This document shows positions 52,659-62,247 of a stretch of DNA of 64,000 bases, one piece after another. The notes beneath the pieces were generated by a model, which was given only the letters and a program-made list of their open reading frames with translations, did no database searches and was not told the origin of the DNA. Each line of letters starts with the position of its first letter. Within the stretch, counting starts at the first letter, position 1. The translations under genes were made by a program, and so were the position numbers. Origin of the DNA: Flavobacterium album (GTDB taxonomy: Bacteria; Bacteroidota; Bacteroidia; Flavobacteriales; Flavobacteriaceae); NCBI RefSeq assembly GCF_003096035.1, contig NZ_CP029186.1, positions 2,896,001 through 2,960,000 of the forward strand, in the 5' to 3' direction.

Positions 52659-55304
52659 TTACTCAAGGCTTAACGTTATCTGCCCGTCCTCGTCCAGTGT
52701 AATAGTCGTATTCTCGTCGGTAATATCTACCCCATCCTTCACTTCAATCTCTTCAGGTACTACCTCTTCCGGCTCTTCATACGGCAGTGGGTCCAGCAGG
52801 TTGATCTGTTTTACTTTATCAGCAGTAAGCTGGTTGCCCAAAGCTTTTATCCCTTTTACAGCAATGAAATTTTCAATATCTACCGTAATGGTTTCTTTCT
52901 GTACACCTTTTACTTTGGCAAAAATAACCTCAGCTACCGGCCTGTAGTCCGTAGAAACGATCTCAAGTTGCGACTTATCATGCTCAGATATAAAGATTTC
53001 CTCCTTGTTCTCGTTCTCTACCAGAAAACGTTTCACATAATAGCGTTCTTTTTCACCGTCATAATAAATAGCTGATATTGGCTTGTTTGGGTTCCACTTT
53101 TCAAGGACGATCATCCCTTCATCAAAATGCGTCGTCAGTTCCGGAATAATGGTTTTCACCTTTCCGGACTGGTTAATGATGAGCAGCCTGTCGTTCGGCC
53201 TGAATTCGCCCAGCAACTCTCCCCTGCCATCCACATTGAGGCGCTGCACGGTGTCGTCAAACCATATCCTGCGCGGCTTGAGAGTTGAAATGCCCTTCTC
53301 CTTAAGTTCAATCTTCTTGATGGGGTATTTGGTAACGGTATTCCCCCTGGAAGCCCTGCCTTTTATGCCAATGGTTGCAAAATCAATATCGAATTTCAGT
53401 TTTTTCACACTTCCTACCTGGCGCAGCAGTACGGTGATCAATTCCGCTTCGCCATTCGGGTTATCGGAGAAATAAAGCACCATCGAGTCTTTGGTCCCTG
53501 CGGTCAGGTCATACACCTTATCGCGGGTCACTCCCGAAACATTGAAACGCTTGATATACGATGGCCCCGACTTTCCGTCGCGGTAAATCATGTTGTATAT
53601 GGTACGCTTGTCGTTCTTATCGAACACTGCAACGTGTATAATGTCCTTACCTACAAAGGTCTTGACATCTACTTTGGTAATTATCATACTGCCGTTACGC
53701 AGGAACACGATAACATCGTCGATATCCGAACAGTCGGCCACGTACTCATCTTTTTTGAGGCCTGTGCCCACAAAGCCCTCCTCACGGTTTACATAGAGTT
53801 TGATATTGCGCAATACTACTTTTGTAGCTTCAATATTATCAAAGCTGCGGAGCTCGGTCTTGCGCTCGCGGCCTTTTCCGTACTTGTCTTTCAGGTTTTG
53901 GAAATAGGCGATCGCAAAATCGATGATATGCTCAAGATGATGCTTTACCTGCTCAATCTCACCTTCAAGGGCTTCAATCTTCTGCTGTGCCTTATCAATA
54001 TCGAACTTCGAAATACGCTTGATGCGGATCTCTGTCAGCCGTACGATATCTTCTTCGGTAACAGCACGCTTCAGGTGTTTTGTGAATGGTTTTAATCCTT
54101 CGTCAATGGCTTTTATAACGCCTTCCCAGGTTTCTTCCTCCTCAATCAGGCGATAAATCCTGTTCTCGATAAAGATACGCTCAAGCGACTGGAAATGCCA
54201 GCTTTCCTCAAGTTCGTCCAATTCAATTTCCAGTTCTCGTTTCAGCAGGTCTACCGTGCGGTGCGTGGAAATCCTCAACATTTCGCTTACGCCCACAAAA
54301 CGCGGCTTGTGATCCTCGATAACACAGCCCAACGGCGCTACAGAAGTTTCACATGCCGTAAAGGCAAACAGTGCATCTATAGTCTTATCCGGCGATACCC
54401 CCGGCGGAAGATGGATCAATATCTCAACTTCAGCGGCAGTATTGTCTTCTATTTTTTTGATTTTGATCTTACCCTTCTCGTTGGCTTTAAGGATACTGTC
54501 TATCAGTGTAGTCGTATTTGTGCTGAATGGGATCTGTGTAATGACCAGCGTACTCTTGTCCTGTTGGCCTATCTTCGCACGCACACGCACACGCCCGCCA
54601 CGCATACCGTCGTTATAACCTGATACATCGGCAATACCGGCTGTCGGGAAATCCGGGTACAGCGTAAACGGCTTGCCCTTTAATATCTTAATCGAAGCGT
54701 CGATAAGCTCGTTGAAGTTATGCGGCAGCACTTTGGTAGAAAGCCCCACGGCAATACCCTCAGCGCCCTGTGCCAGCAATAACGGAAACTTTACCGGAAG
54801 GTTGATCGGCTCGTTGCGTCGGCCGTCATAGGACAGCTGCCACGGCGTAATCTTGGGGCTGTACAATACCTCAAGGGCAAACTTCGAAAGGCGTGCCTCG
54901 ATGTAACGCGATGCCGCGGCCCCGTCGCCGGTAAGGATGTTACCCCAGTTCCCTTGCGTATCGATAAGGAGTTCCTTCTGCCCTATCTGCACCATGGCAT
55001 CGCCGATACTCGCGTCACCGTGCGGGTGGTACTGCATGGTATGCCCTACCACGTTGGCTACTTTGTTGTAGCGGCCATCGTCAAGCTCGCGGAGCGAGTG
55101 CATGATGCGTCGCTGAACGGGCTTAAAGCCGTCTTCAATGGCGGGTACGGCACGCTCCAGGATCACATACGACGCATAGTCCAGGAACCAGTCCTTGTAC
55201 ATGCCGGTTACCTTAGTTATGGTATCCTGCGAATCGGGGTTGTCGTCCTTTTCGTAAAAATGCTCCCCTTCAAAGGAGTTTATATTTTCTTCTTCTTCGT
55301 TCAT
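52659..55304 (-). CDS. parC: DNA topoisomerase IV subunit A
   Basis: Cuts and rejoins DNA to unlink daughter chromosomes. At 881 residues it has the breakage-reunion domain with KPVQRRIMHSL, HPHGDASIGDAM (94-105) and the catalytic Tyr134 in AAASRYIEARLS, a coiled-coil gate, and a beta-pinwheel C-terminal domain with an acidic tail. At the quinolone-determining Ser80 (E. coli ParC) position it has Ala98, and at Glu84 it has Asp102. It shares a unit with parE; a lipoprotein gene separates the two. Confidence 0.95.
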   Translation of the reverse strand: MNEEEENINSFEGEHFYEKDDNPDSQDTITKVTGMYKDWFLDYASYVILERAVPAIEDGFKPVQRRIMHSLRELDDGRYNKVANVVGHTMQYHPHGDASIGDAMVQIGQKELLIDTQGNWGNILTGDGAAASRYIEARLSKFALEVLYSPKITPWQLSYDGRRNEPINLPVKFPLLLAQGAEGIAVGLSTKVLPHNFNELIDASIKILKGKPFTLYPDFPTAGIADVSGYNDGMRGGRVRVRAKIGQQDKSTLVITQIPFSTNTTTLIDSILKANEKGKIKIKKIEDNTAAEVEILIHLPPGVSPDKTIDALFAFTACETSVAPLGCVIEDHKPRFVGVSEMLRISTHRTVDLLKRELEIELDELEESWHFQSLERIFIENRIYRLIEEEETWEGVIKAIDEGLKPFTKHLKRAVTEEDIVRLTEIRIKRISKFDIDKAQQKIEALEGEIEQVKHHLEHIIDFAIAYFQNLKDKYGKGRERKTELRSFDNIEATKVVLRNIKLYVNREEGFVGTGLKKDEYVADCSDIDDVIVFLRNGSMIITKVDVKTFVGKDIIHVAVFDKNDKRTIYNMIYRDGKSGPSYIKRFNVSGVTRDKVYDLTAGTKDSMVLYFSDNPNGEAELITVLLRQVGSVKKLKFDIDFATIGIKGRASRGNTVTKYPIKKIELKEKGISTLKPRRIWFDDTVQRLNVDGRGELLGEFRPNDRLLIINQSGKVKTIIPELTTHFDEGMIVLEKWNPNKPISAIYYDGEKERYYVKRFLVENENKEEIFISEHDKSQLEIVSTDYRPVAEVIFAKVKGVQKETITVDIENFIAVKGIKALGNQLTADKVKQINLLDPLPYEEPEEVVPEEIEVKDGVDITDENTTITLDEDGQITLSLE

Positions 55305-55817
55305 TTAATCTCCAAAATATTTTATTCCGGCTTGTTTGAATATCTCTTTTAAATGTTCTGTACCTTCAGAGCACATTGAATTGTATTTAAAACTTCCATA
55401 AGATGTTCCACATTCAAGACAAACTTCAATATCGGCAATAATCTCCATTTTCTTATTGTAAAACAGAATGGTATGACGAGGAATAAAACATGCCGCCGCA
55501 GTACATTCCTCCTTTCGCTTCTTAATAAATAGCAAATCAAAAACAAGTTTCTTAAATTTATCATCTAAGAATACTCTTTCTTTTATATAAGAACTGTCGA
55601 GTACAAACTTTTTATTTTCAACAACTAACCCCATTCCATCACGGGGACCTCTGCGGAGCGTATCCCAATAATTTCTTTCCGGGTATGAAATAACTTCTAT
55701 TTTTTCAGTTTGCGAGAAAGGGAATGTGTCTTCCATTTTTTTGCTACAGCTTCCAAGAGATAGAAGAACAGTAAAAAATATTAAAGTTTTGATATATGAA
55801 AACCTACTCCACCGCAT
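55305..55817 (-). CDS. Small lipoprotein encoded between parE and parC
   Basis: A 170-residue protein with a lipobox (LLSLGSC, Cys24) preceded by a basic start [10 protein letters not shown]. It has a Cys-rich centre ([28 protein letters not shown]) that could form disulfides. It starts 14 bases inside the end of parE and stops 1 base before the parC start, so it is translated with both. It is more AT-rich than its neighbours. No family is recognised, and a topoisomerase role is unlikely for an exported protein. Confidence 0.75.
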   Translation of the reverse strand: MRWSRFSYIKTLIFFTVLLSLGSCSKKMEDTFPFSQTEKIEVISYPERNYWDTLRRGPRDGMGLVVENKKFVLDSSYIKERVFLDDKFKKLVFDLLFIKKRKEECTAAACFIPRHTILFYNKKMEIIADIEVCLECGTSYGSFKYNSMCSEGTEHLKEIFKQAGIKYFGD

Positions 55818-57654
55818 CCAGTTCCACTTTCAAATTATTAATGATAAACTCCTGCCTGTCCGGGGTGTTTTTGCCCATGTAGAACTCCAGCAGGTTTTGT
55901 ATGGAGGTCGCGCTGTCCAGCTGTACCGGGTCGAGGCGTATCTCCTGCCCTATGAAGTGCTTGAACTCATCCGGTGATATTTCTCCCAATCCCTTGAATC
56001 GTGTTATTTCCGGCTTGCCTGACAGCTTTTCTATGGCGTTGCGGCGTTCCTCTTCACTATAGCAGTATATGGTTTCTTTTTTGTTGCGCACGCGAAACAA
56101 TGGCGTTTGCAAAATGTACAGGTGGTTCTCCTTGATAAGCTCGGGGAAGAACTGGAGGAAGAACGTAATGAGCAGCAGGCGGATGTGCATACCGTCAACG
56201 TCAGCATCGGTGGCGATCACAATATTGTTGTAGCGCAGGTTCTCCATTTCCTCCTCAATGTCGAGTGCGGCCTGGAGCAGGTTGAATTCTTCGTTCTCGT
56301 ACACGATCTTTTTGCTCATGCCGTAGGAGTTCAGCGGCTTACCGCGAAGGCTGAACACCGCCTGGGTATTCACGTCCCTCGACTTGGTAATGGATCCCGA
56401 AGCCGAGTCCCCCTCGGTAATAAACAGCGTGCTCTCCAGACTCCGCGGGTTCTTGGCATCGGTAAGGTGCACACGGCAATCCCGTAGTTTTTTATTGTGC
56501 AGGGAGGCTTTTTTAGCCCTGTCCCTCGCCAGCTTACGAATGCCCGAAAGCTCCTTTCGCTCGCGTTCGGCCTGTAATATTTTCTTCAGCAGCGCATCAG
56601 CGGTTTCCGGGTTGCGGTGCAGGAAGTTATCAAGCTTATTTTTAATGAAATCGTTAACGAACGTACGCACGCTCGGCGCATTCGGCCCCATATCAGTCGA
56701 ACCCAGCTTGGTTTTTGTCTGCGATTCGAAAACCGGCTCCTCCACTTTCACGCTAATGGCACTTACGATAGATTTACGAATGTCGGATGCTTCAAAGTTC
56801 TTGTTGTAGAATTCCTTTATCGTCCGCACGATCGCCTCTCGGAAAGCACCTAAATGCGTACCGCCCTGCGTGGTATTCTGCCCGTTGACGAACGAGTAGT
56901 ATTCCTCGCTGTACTGGGTCTTGCTGTGCGTCATGGCGATCTCTATGTCATCGTCCTTCAGGTGGATGATGTCATAAATGCGGTCCTCCTCGGCAATGGT
57001 TTCACCCAAGAGGTCCTTAAGCCCGTTTTCGCTAAAATATTTCTCACCGTTATAAATTATTGTCAGCCCCGTATTGAGGAAGCAATAATTCTTGAGCATC
57101 TTTACGATGTACTCGTTACGGTATTTATAATTCTTGAATATGGTTTCATCGGCGGTAAAGGTCACTTTCGTACCCTTTCGCTTAGACGTTTCGGTTTGCT
57201 CCTCCTCACTGGTCAGTTCCCCGGCAGAGAACTCCGCCGCCTTGATAAGCCCGTCGCGCACCGATTCCACGCGGAAATAGTTGGACAGTGCGTTGACTGC
57301 CTTTGTACCCACACCATTCAGCCCGACCGATTTCTTAAAGGCTTTCGAATCGTACTTACCTCCCGTGTTCATTTTCGACACTACATCCACCACCTTGCCC
57401 AACGGAATGCCCCGGCCAAAGTCGCGCACGCTCACTGTCTTGTCTTTCAGCGTTACTTCGATGGTCTTGCCGGTACCCATTACGAATTCGTCAATGGAGT
57501 TGTCAATCACCTCTTTTATAAGGATGTAGATACCGTCATCGGGAGAAGAGCCGTCGCCCAGCTTACCGATGTACATACCCGGACGCATCCGGATGTGCTC
57601 CTTCCAGTCGAGTGAACGGATATTGTCTTCAGTGTACTGATTCTGCTCCAGCAT
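55804..57654 (-). CDS. parE: DNA topoisomerase IV subunit B
   Basis: ATPase subunit of topoisomerase IV. From the ATG at 57654 ([10 protein letters not shown]) it is 616 residues; an ATG at 57696 would add 14 residues that are not like the family. It has the GHKL ATPase ([32 protein letters not shown]), the transducer, and the Toprim domain with [14 protein letters not shown] and [12 protein letters not shown]. The last part is [17 protein letters not shown]. It heads the parE-lipoprotein-parC unit. Confidence 0.95.
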   Translation of the reverse strand: MLEQNQYTEDNIRSLDWKEHIRMRPGMYIGKLGDGSSPDDGIYILIKEVIDNSIDEFVMGTGKTIEVTLKDKTVSVRDFGRGIPLGKVVDVVSKMNTGGKYDSKAFKKSVGLNGVGTKAVNALSNYFRVESVRDGLIKAAEFSAGELTSEEEQTETSKRKGTKVTFTADETIFKNYKYRNEYIVKMLKNYCFLNTGLTIIYNGEKYFSENGLKDLLGETIAEEDRIYDIIHLKDDDIEIAMTHSKTQYSEEYYSFVNGQNTTQGGTHLGAFREAIVRTIKEFYNKNFEASDIRKSIVSAISVKVEEPVFESQTKTKLGSTDMGPNAPSVRTFVNDFIKNKLDNFLHRNPETADALLKKILQAERERKELSGIRKLARDRAKKASLHNKKLRDCRVHLTDAKNPRSLESTLFITEGDSASGSITKSRDVNTQAVFSLRGKPLNSYGMSKKIVYENEEFNLLQAALDIEEEMENLRYNNIVIATDADVDGMHIRLLLITFFLQFFPELIKENHLYILQTPLFRVRNKKETIYCYSEEERRNAIEKLSGKPEITRFKGLGEISPDEFKHFIGQEIRLDPVQLDSATSIQNLLEFYMGKNTPDRQEFIINNLKVELDAVE

Positions 57655-57784
57655 AAAATTTAATGGATTTTCCGCTAATATAGCGCAAATGCACAAAAAA
57701 TGAAAGCCTGGGGACAGAAACTTATTAAAAGGGTCTTAACAATAGCTGCTTGATTTGCTAAAGATTTTAATTCGGTGCGTCTTC

Positions 57785-57863
57785 CATTTCGACGGCAGGA
57801 GAAATCTCAAAATGTTTTCGGTAATCTGAGATTTCTCCACTCCGCTGCGCTCCGGTCGAAATG
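57785..57863. repeat. Inverted repeat CATTTCGAC/GAGAAATCTC upstream of parE
   Basis: CATTTCGAC-N5-GAGAAATCTCA (57785-57809) faces TGAGATTTCTC-N17-GTCGAAATG (57827-57863). Both words pair perfectly, while the inner spacers differ in length. A half-copy is at 11284-11307. Similar elements are common in Flavobacteriaceae spacers as I recall them. It lies between parE and the convergent-side transglutaminase gene. Confidence 0.8.
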
Positions 57864-57885
57864 AAAAACCGCACTCAAACCAAAC

Positions 57886-58851
57886 TTACCGTATCCTATA
57901 CGCTGCTACCGACTTCTGATTAATATAGATCGTCAGAATACCATTAGAAGCCTTACTCAAAGGCACCTGGAATTCGGTAATACCGGCAGTGGTTACGGAA
58001 TTAGCATCCTTAAAGACTTTTTCTTTACTAAATGCATAACTCACTTTATCACCGGGCTGCAGGTTCTTTAGCTTAAAAGAAATAAACCCTGAGCCTGGGT
58101 TGGTAAACGTACCACCATCAGGATTTATGAATTCATAGCCGCCCATCAGGTAATTACCATAATACAACGGCAGCAATGCAAAATCCTTTTCCGTCTTTGC
58201 GGTAAATAGCCACTTTTTATCATCCGGAAAATGGTTGAAGAAGAACACGTCCGGGTTGGTGAAAAAGTACTTGTCATTGAACTTAAAGCCAAACTGCGGC
58301 TTCTCTCCTGTTACCGTACCCGCAGCCCATGTAGCATCAAGCAGCTTCCACTCCCCGCCTACTTTAACGGCATTCCAGGCATGGTCGCTCGCACCGGGCG
58401 CTGCCCCGATGTGGGCAGGATGCGATTTGGATGTACCTGTAATCATAACGGATTCCAAACCGGCTTTTTCGGATACAACAAGGAATAATGTAGCATAGCC
58501 CTGGCAGACACCTTTATTCGACTTTAATGTTTTCTGTGCAAGGTCATCTTTAAATTTTTTCTGCTTTGCTTCCTTTTCTTCCTGTGTTTTAAATGAATAC
58601 GCGACAGGCCGTTCATTAGCACCATAAGCAGCAAGGTCGTATTTAATATGTGTTGCGATCCATGTGAAAATGGCGCGTGCTTTTTCATCGTCGCGCTTAA
58701 AGTCGGCATTCACTTTGGCCGCAAATTTATCCGCGTCATTAAAATCAGGATAAGCTTTAACGACAGCATCTACTTTTGCGAAATCCTGGGCAGACATACA
58801 GCCCGATATTAGCAAAAGTATTATAAAGAATAGATTATGTATTTTTTTCAT
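57886..58851 (-). CDS. Transglutaminase-like exported protein (copy 2)
   Basis: A 321-residue protein with a lipoprotein-type signal (LLLISGC, Cys18). The transglutaminase-core triad is intact: Cys in KGVCQGYATLF (about 115), His in DHAWNAVKVGG and Asp in LLDATWAAG. It is a cysteine-protease-like enzyme of the periplasm or outer membrane; activity and substrate are unknown. A C-terminal beta domain follows (about 230-321). It is a tandem duplicate of the gene at 58882, 30 bases downstream of it. Confidence 0.88.
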   Translation of the reverse strand: MKKIHNLFFIILLLISGCMSAQDFAKVDAVVKAYPDFNDADKFAAKVNADFKRDDEKARAIFTWIATHIKYDLAAYGANERPVAYSFKTQEEKEAKQKKFKDDLAQKTLKSNKGVCQGYATLFLVVSEKAGLESVMITGTSKSHPAHIGAAPGASDHAWNAVKVGGEWKLLDATWAAGTVTGEKPQFGFKFNDKYFFTNPDVFFFNHFPDDKKWLFTAKTEKDFALLPLYYGNYLMGGYEFINPDGGTFTNPGSGFISFKLKNLQPGDKVSYAFSKEKVFKDANSVTTAGITEFQVPLSKASNGILTIYINQKSVAAYRIR

Positions 58852-58881
58852 GTTTCTTAATTATTCAAAAAGAGTGCCAGA

Positions 58882-59817
58882 TTAGTTAATCTTATACGCC
58901 GCTACCGACTTCCTATTCGCGAATATTGTAAGCGTGCCTGTTGCTGACTTATCCAGAACAATTGTAAACTCTCCTACTCCATTGTTTATTTTCGGGGTAA
59001 CCTTGTGCGAAAATGCGCCTGAGGTGTATTGGTACAGCACATCATCACCAGGCTTGAGTCCGCGTATCTTAAACTGTACTAACCTCGAACCTGTGGATTT
59101 TATTATGCCTGCCGTTGGGCTGATAACTTCGTAATCAAGGTTGTAATATAATGGCAACGCCGCAAACTCCGACTCGCTTTTGCCTGTGAGCAGCCATTTT
59201 TTATCATCCGGAAAATGGTTCAGAAAAAACTGCTGCGGGCTGGTAAAGAAATAGTTAGCATCGTACCCCAGGTCGCCTGAAATACCACCCGATCCCCAGG
59301 TAACGTCCACCAGCTTCCACTGGCCGTTGACCTGTATTACATTCCATGCGTGGTTGCCTTTTGCAGGTGCCTTGCCAATGTCCGAAGGCACCGACTTGGC
59401 CGTACCGTAAACCACTTCGCTTTGCAAGCCGAGTTTTTCTGCAACTACTTTATACAGCATCGAGTAGCCGTGGCAAACTCCTTTACGGGAAAGCAGCGTT
59501 TTATTGGCCAGGTCGTTCTCTATAGCGGCAATCTTTTTCTTTCGTTCGGCTTCATTATTTGCCGAAAAATGAATTGGCTTGCGACCCGGTGCGCCGGGCG
59601 ACCTGTCATAGCTTATATTCAATGCGATCCATGTGTATGCCGCGCGTGCCCGCTCATCCTGCCTGCTAAAATCGGACGCTATTTGCGAAGCCAGCCTGTC
59701 GGTTGTGGTAAATGTTTTTGGATAGGTTTTTACTTTCGCATCGACTTTTGGGTAATCCTGGGCCTGTGCGAATCCTATCGAAAGGATACTGATAAAGAGT
59801 AGATTAATTGCCTTCAT
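58882..59817 (-). CDS. Transglutaminase-like exported protein (copy 1)
   Basis: A 311-residue protein with a plain signal peptide (MKAINLLFISILSIGFAQAQ). The catalytic triad is in KGVCHGYSMLYK, NHAWNVIQVNG and LVDVTWGSGG. It is alike to copy 2 throughout, with matching N-terminal YPKVDAKVKTYPKTF and C-terminal KSVAAYKIN, but lacks the lipobox; so one copy is probably soluble and the other anchored. The two genes clearly arose by duplication. Confidence 0.88.
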   Translation of the reverse strand: MKAINLLFISILSIGFAQAQDYPKVDAKVKTYPKTFTTTDRLASQIASDFSRQDERARAAYTWIALNISYDRSPGAPGRKPIHFSANNEAERKKKIAAIENDLANKTLLSRKGVCHGYSMLYKVVAEKLGLQSEVVYGTAKSVPSDIGKAPAKGNHAWNVIQVNGQWKLVDVTWGSGGISGDLGYDANYFFTSPQQFFLNHFPDDKKWLLTGKSESEFAALPLYYNLDYEVISPTAGIIKSTGSRLVQFKIRGLKPGDDVLYQYTSGAFSHKVTPKINNGVGEFTIVLDKSATGTLTIFANRKSVAAYKIN

Positions 59818-59851
59818 GAGTATTTCTATCCAAGAAGAATGCCAGATTTAG

Positions 59852-60151
59852 TTAATACAGCACTACAACTATAAGGAAATAAGCAAGTAAAAGAAGTGGA
59901 GTTAAATTCAGTAGCACTTTCCACCAAGTAAAATGCTCTTTTTCTCCTAAATAATTCCTCAGCATCACAATCGAATTTACTATTGAAAAAATAACCGAAA
60001 ACACTATACAAATTGTTATGACCGAACCCACTATCCAAAATAAATTATAATAAAAGCTGATGAAATCGTATACAATTCCAATAACTGATGCCGCTATAAG
60101 CAAAAATGGCGGTATCACCCAATTCCTCTTTGGATCATCAACTAAACTCAT
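59852..60151 (-). CDS. Small membrane protein, unknown function
   Basis: A 99-residue protein with three hydrophobic helices (WVIPPFLLIAASVIGIVYDF; LFWIVGSVITICIVFSVIF; LLNLTPLLLLAYFLIVVVLY). Its start overlaps the stop of the TIGR02117 gene. I do not recognise the family. Confidence 0.7.
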   Translation of the reverse strand: MSLVDDPKRNWVIPPFLLIAASVIGIVYDFISFYYNLFWIVGSVITICIVFSVIFSIVNSIVMLRNYLGEKEHFTWWKVLLNLTPLLLLAYFLIVVVLY

Positions 60152-60831
60152 CTGTAATGTGTAAATATCCCACCCTCATAAACCGTCCACAGTGCGGCTC
60201 TCTGGTTAGCGGCTTTTAGAGCATTATTAGCCCAGGTGTTGCAGGTATAGAACAGGCTGTATTTGCCTTTGCCTTCATAAAACGCATCGTACTGGCCGTA
60301 GCTGTGATTAGCTATCCAAAGGTTTTTTTTATCCTCCCCATATTGAAAACTGTCACTGATGTACTGCGCCAGACTTTCATAATCCTTTTTGCTTATAGTG
60401 ATTTTTACGCAGCTATCGTCTTCTTTAAGGTCGGTATAATATCGGGTGTGCATTGCTGATGTACCAAGGTAAAAAGCCGCCTTTGCCGCAGTGCTGGCCT
60501 TGAGGTCGCTCCACTCGGGCGTATCGAGGTAAAAGCCCTTATCGCCCCAGCCGAAAGCCACATATTTCATAATGCTATCCTTCGATTTGGTGTGAATGTA
60601 AAGTATCTCCTTGCTCCAGTCTTTTATTTCATTCTTTACGGGGACTACAATATCGGTATGCACGCCATTAGAGTTGATGAAAATGGTCACATCGCTGCTT
60701 GCTTCCGGCTCATTGTTTACGGTAATATGCGAGCAGATGAGTATCGCAAGTATATAGACGGCAAGAAATGCAACGATGCCTAAAATAAACCTGCCCGTGA
60801 ATTTGAATGCCTGCTTAAGCTTTTTGTTCAT
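60148..60831 (-). CDS. TIGR02117/DUF2459 family protein
   Basis: A 227-residue protein with one N-terminal membrane helix (about 14-32) and a large periplasmic domain. The family core is seen in INSNGVHTDIVVPVKNE (about 48-64), YVAFGWGDKGFYLDTPEW and YNTCNTWANNALKAANQ. The pattern with conserved Cys, His and Trp suggests a papain-like or NlpC-like fold, but activity is unproven. It overlaps the FMN reductase gene by 17 bases and the small membrane protein by ATGA. Confidence 0.85.
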   Translation of the reverse strand: MNKKLKQAFKFTGRFILGIVAFLAVYILAILICSHITVNNEPEASSDVTIFINSNGVHTDIVVPVKNEIKDWSKEILYIHTKSKDSIMKYVAFGWGDKGFYLDTPEWSDLKASTAAKAAFYLGTSAMHTRYYTDLKEDDSCVKITISKKDYESLAQYISDSFQYGEDKKNLWIANHSYGQYDAFYEGKGKYSLFYTCNTWANNALKAANQRAALWTVYEGGIFTHYR

Positions 60832-61354
60832 GATCGAAATTGCGTATTATTTCCTTTAACGCATCATCATACTCTTTATTGGATATTTTTCCCGCCTCCA
60901 CATCAAAATTCTCATGGAACTTTGGCAGCGAAAAGGTATCGCGTATATCACCGCCGTAACGTGGGAGGCTTATTTTGGCAGCCTCAAGGGAGTTTTTAGC
61001 GCCATATCCGCCCGGCGATGTAGACAGCAGCAATATCGGCTTGTTGTCAAACACCAGCTTCTTTTGTCGGGAAGCCCAGTCGTAAATGTTCTTGAAGGCA
61101 ACCGTCATACCCGCATTGTGTTCGGCTACAGAAATCACGAGCATATCGGCCCACTCTATTTTGTCGAGGAATACACGTGCTACAGGCGGCGCTCCGATCA
61201 GTTTTTCTTTATCCACGCTGAACAGCGGCAGTTCAAAATCGTTGAGGTCGATTATTTCAGTTTCCGCTGCATCGATAAGCCCTGCGGCGTAGGTTGCGAG
61301 TTTTTTATTGATGGATGTGGAGGAGCTGCTTCCGGCAAAGGCGAGTAGTTTCAT
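60815..61354 (-). CDS. NADPH-dependent FMN reductase
   Basis: A 179-residue flavodoxin-like protein with FMN phosphate-loop GSSSSTSINKKLATYAA (about 8-24), LPLFSVDKE and the SVAEHNAGMTVAFKNIYDW segment typical of NADPH-dependent FMN/quinone/chromate reductases. It is cytosolic. It heads a three-gene overlapping unit with the TIGR02117 protein and a small membrane protein. Confidence 0.9.
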   Translation of the reverse strand: MKLLAFAGSSSSTSINKKLATYAAGLIDAAETEIIDLNDFELPLFSVDKEKLIGAPPVARVFLDKIEWADMLVISVAEHNAGMTVAFKNIYDWASRQKKLVFDNKPILLLSTSPGGYGAKNSLEAAKISLPRYGGDIRDTFSLPKFHENFDVEAGKISNKEYDDALKEIIRNFDHEQKA

Positions 61355-61445
61355 AATTTTTACATTTATCTTTCGTTAAAAGTAGGTAGAATTTTCAGAA
61401 AGCCGGAATTATTTTTTAGACTATATTTATAACCAAACCAACCTT

Positions 61446-61724
61446 ATGAGTAAAACAGCACGCCAAAGCGCCAAGAGGAAAGCCACAATATATAACGGAC
61501 TTGGTATATTTTTCCTGATCCTGCAGTTGTCTGCCTACATGGGCGAATTGCGTAATCCCGAATCGATGAATATGTCGGGCGGCATGCTCACCGGTTATAT
61601 CCTAGGCATTAGCCTCTTCCTTTATGTAGCACTCATCTTCTTTTATCTGTCACATAAAACAAAGAAACGGGCCAAATCAATAGTAAGCGAAGAAGACCTG
61701 GAAGTTATAGGGCAAAACGATTAG
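61446..61724 (+). CDS. Small membrane protein, unknown function
   Basis: A 92-residue protein with a basic N-terminus (SKTARQSAKRKATIYNG), two helices (LGIFFLILQLSAYMG and LTGYILGISLFLYVALIFFYL) and a charged tail (HKTKKRAKSIVSEEDLEVI). It is 2 bases before the next gene; the two are probably an operon. Confidence 0.7.
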   Translation: MSKTARQSAKRKATIYNGLGIFFLILQLSAYMGELRNPESMNMSGGMLTGYILGISLFLYVALIFFYLSHKTKKRAKSIVSEEDLEVIGQND

Positions 61725-61726
61725 CT

Positions 61727-62188
61727 ATGGCATCAACTTTTTGGTACTTAGAAGATGGCAGGGGGTTTGCAAGACGGTGGTCCGGAATGTTTTATATGCT
61801 TAAGCTTATTAATAATGAGATTAAGCTGATAAATGGTGCCGAAGATTTTTCACAGTACCTCGATCACTACATTTGGGATGAAGAAGCCGATGAATATAAT
61901 GGCTATGGCGGCTTTATCAGGGCAAGCACAAGCGAAGATATCATGCCAGAAATCGACCTGCGTGAATTTACGGAAACGAACAGGAACTATTTTTGGAAAG
62001 GTGCACAAAATGCTTTACGTAAACTTATTATTGCCAACGATGAAAAATATGAAGGCATCATTTTTCTGATGAAGAACCTTCTTGACATGCATAAAAGAAT
62101 AAAACGCGGTGAAAATCCTCAATTATTAAACCATCTTAAAAATATTGAGCCTTACAGTGGAGAGAAAAAAGGCCCGGGATGGGAATAA
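61727..62188 (+). CDS. Unknown soluble protein
   Basis: A 153-residue protein with no signal or membrane segment. It starts FWYLEDGRGFARRWSGMFYM, is acidic and aromatic in the middle (LDHYIWDEEADEYNGYGGF) and ends helical (RKLIIANDEKYEGIIFLMKNLLDMHKRI). I do not recognise the family. It follows the small membrane protein gene by 2 bases. Confidence 0.7.
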   Translation: MASTFWYLEDGRGFARRWSGMFYMLKLINNEIKLINGAEDFSQYLDHYIWDEEADEYNGYGGFIRASTSEDIMPEIDLREFTETNRNYFWKGAQNALRKLIIANDEKYEGIIFLMKNLLDMHKRIKRGENPQLLNHLKNIEPYSGEKKGPGWE

Positions 62189-62217
62189 AAAAGCCTGCTG
62201 AATATATCCAACAGGCT
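62186..62217 (-). terminator. Rho-independent terminator of ychF
   Basis: An 8-of-9-bp stem (AGCCTGCTG/CAACAGGCT) with an 8-base loop is followed on the minus strand by a run of six T. It overlaps the 3' end of the convergent unknown gene only by its T-run. Confidence 0.75.
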
Positions 62218-62218
62218 C

Positions 62219-62247
62219 GTAATTCGTAATTTATAATTCGTAATTCC
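62219..62247. repeat. AATTCGTAATT word repeat downstream of ychF
   Basis: TAATTCGTAATT is repeated as ATAATTCGTAATTCC within about 29 bases. Another AATTATGAATT-type spacer lies at 7393-7419. Confidence 0.5.

Noticed and set aside
56854..57615. A 253-codon open frame antisense to parE
   Set aside because: Shadow of the highly biased codon use of parE; no motif.
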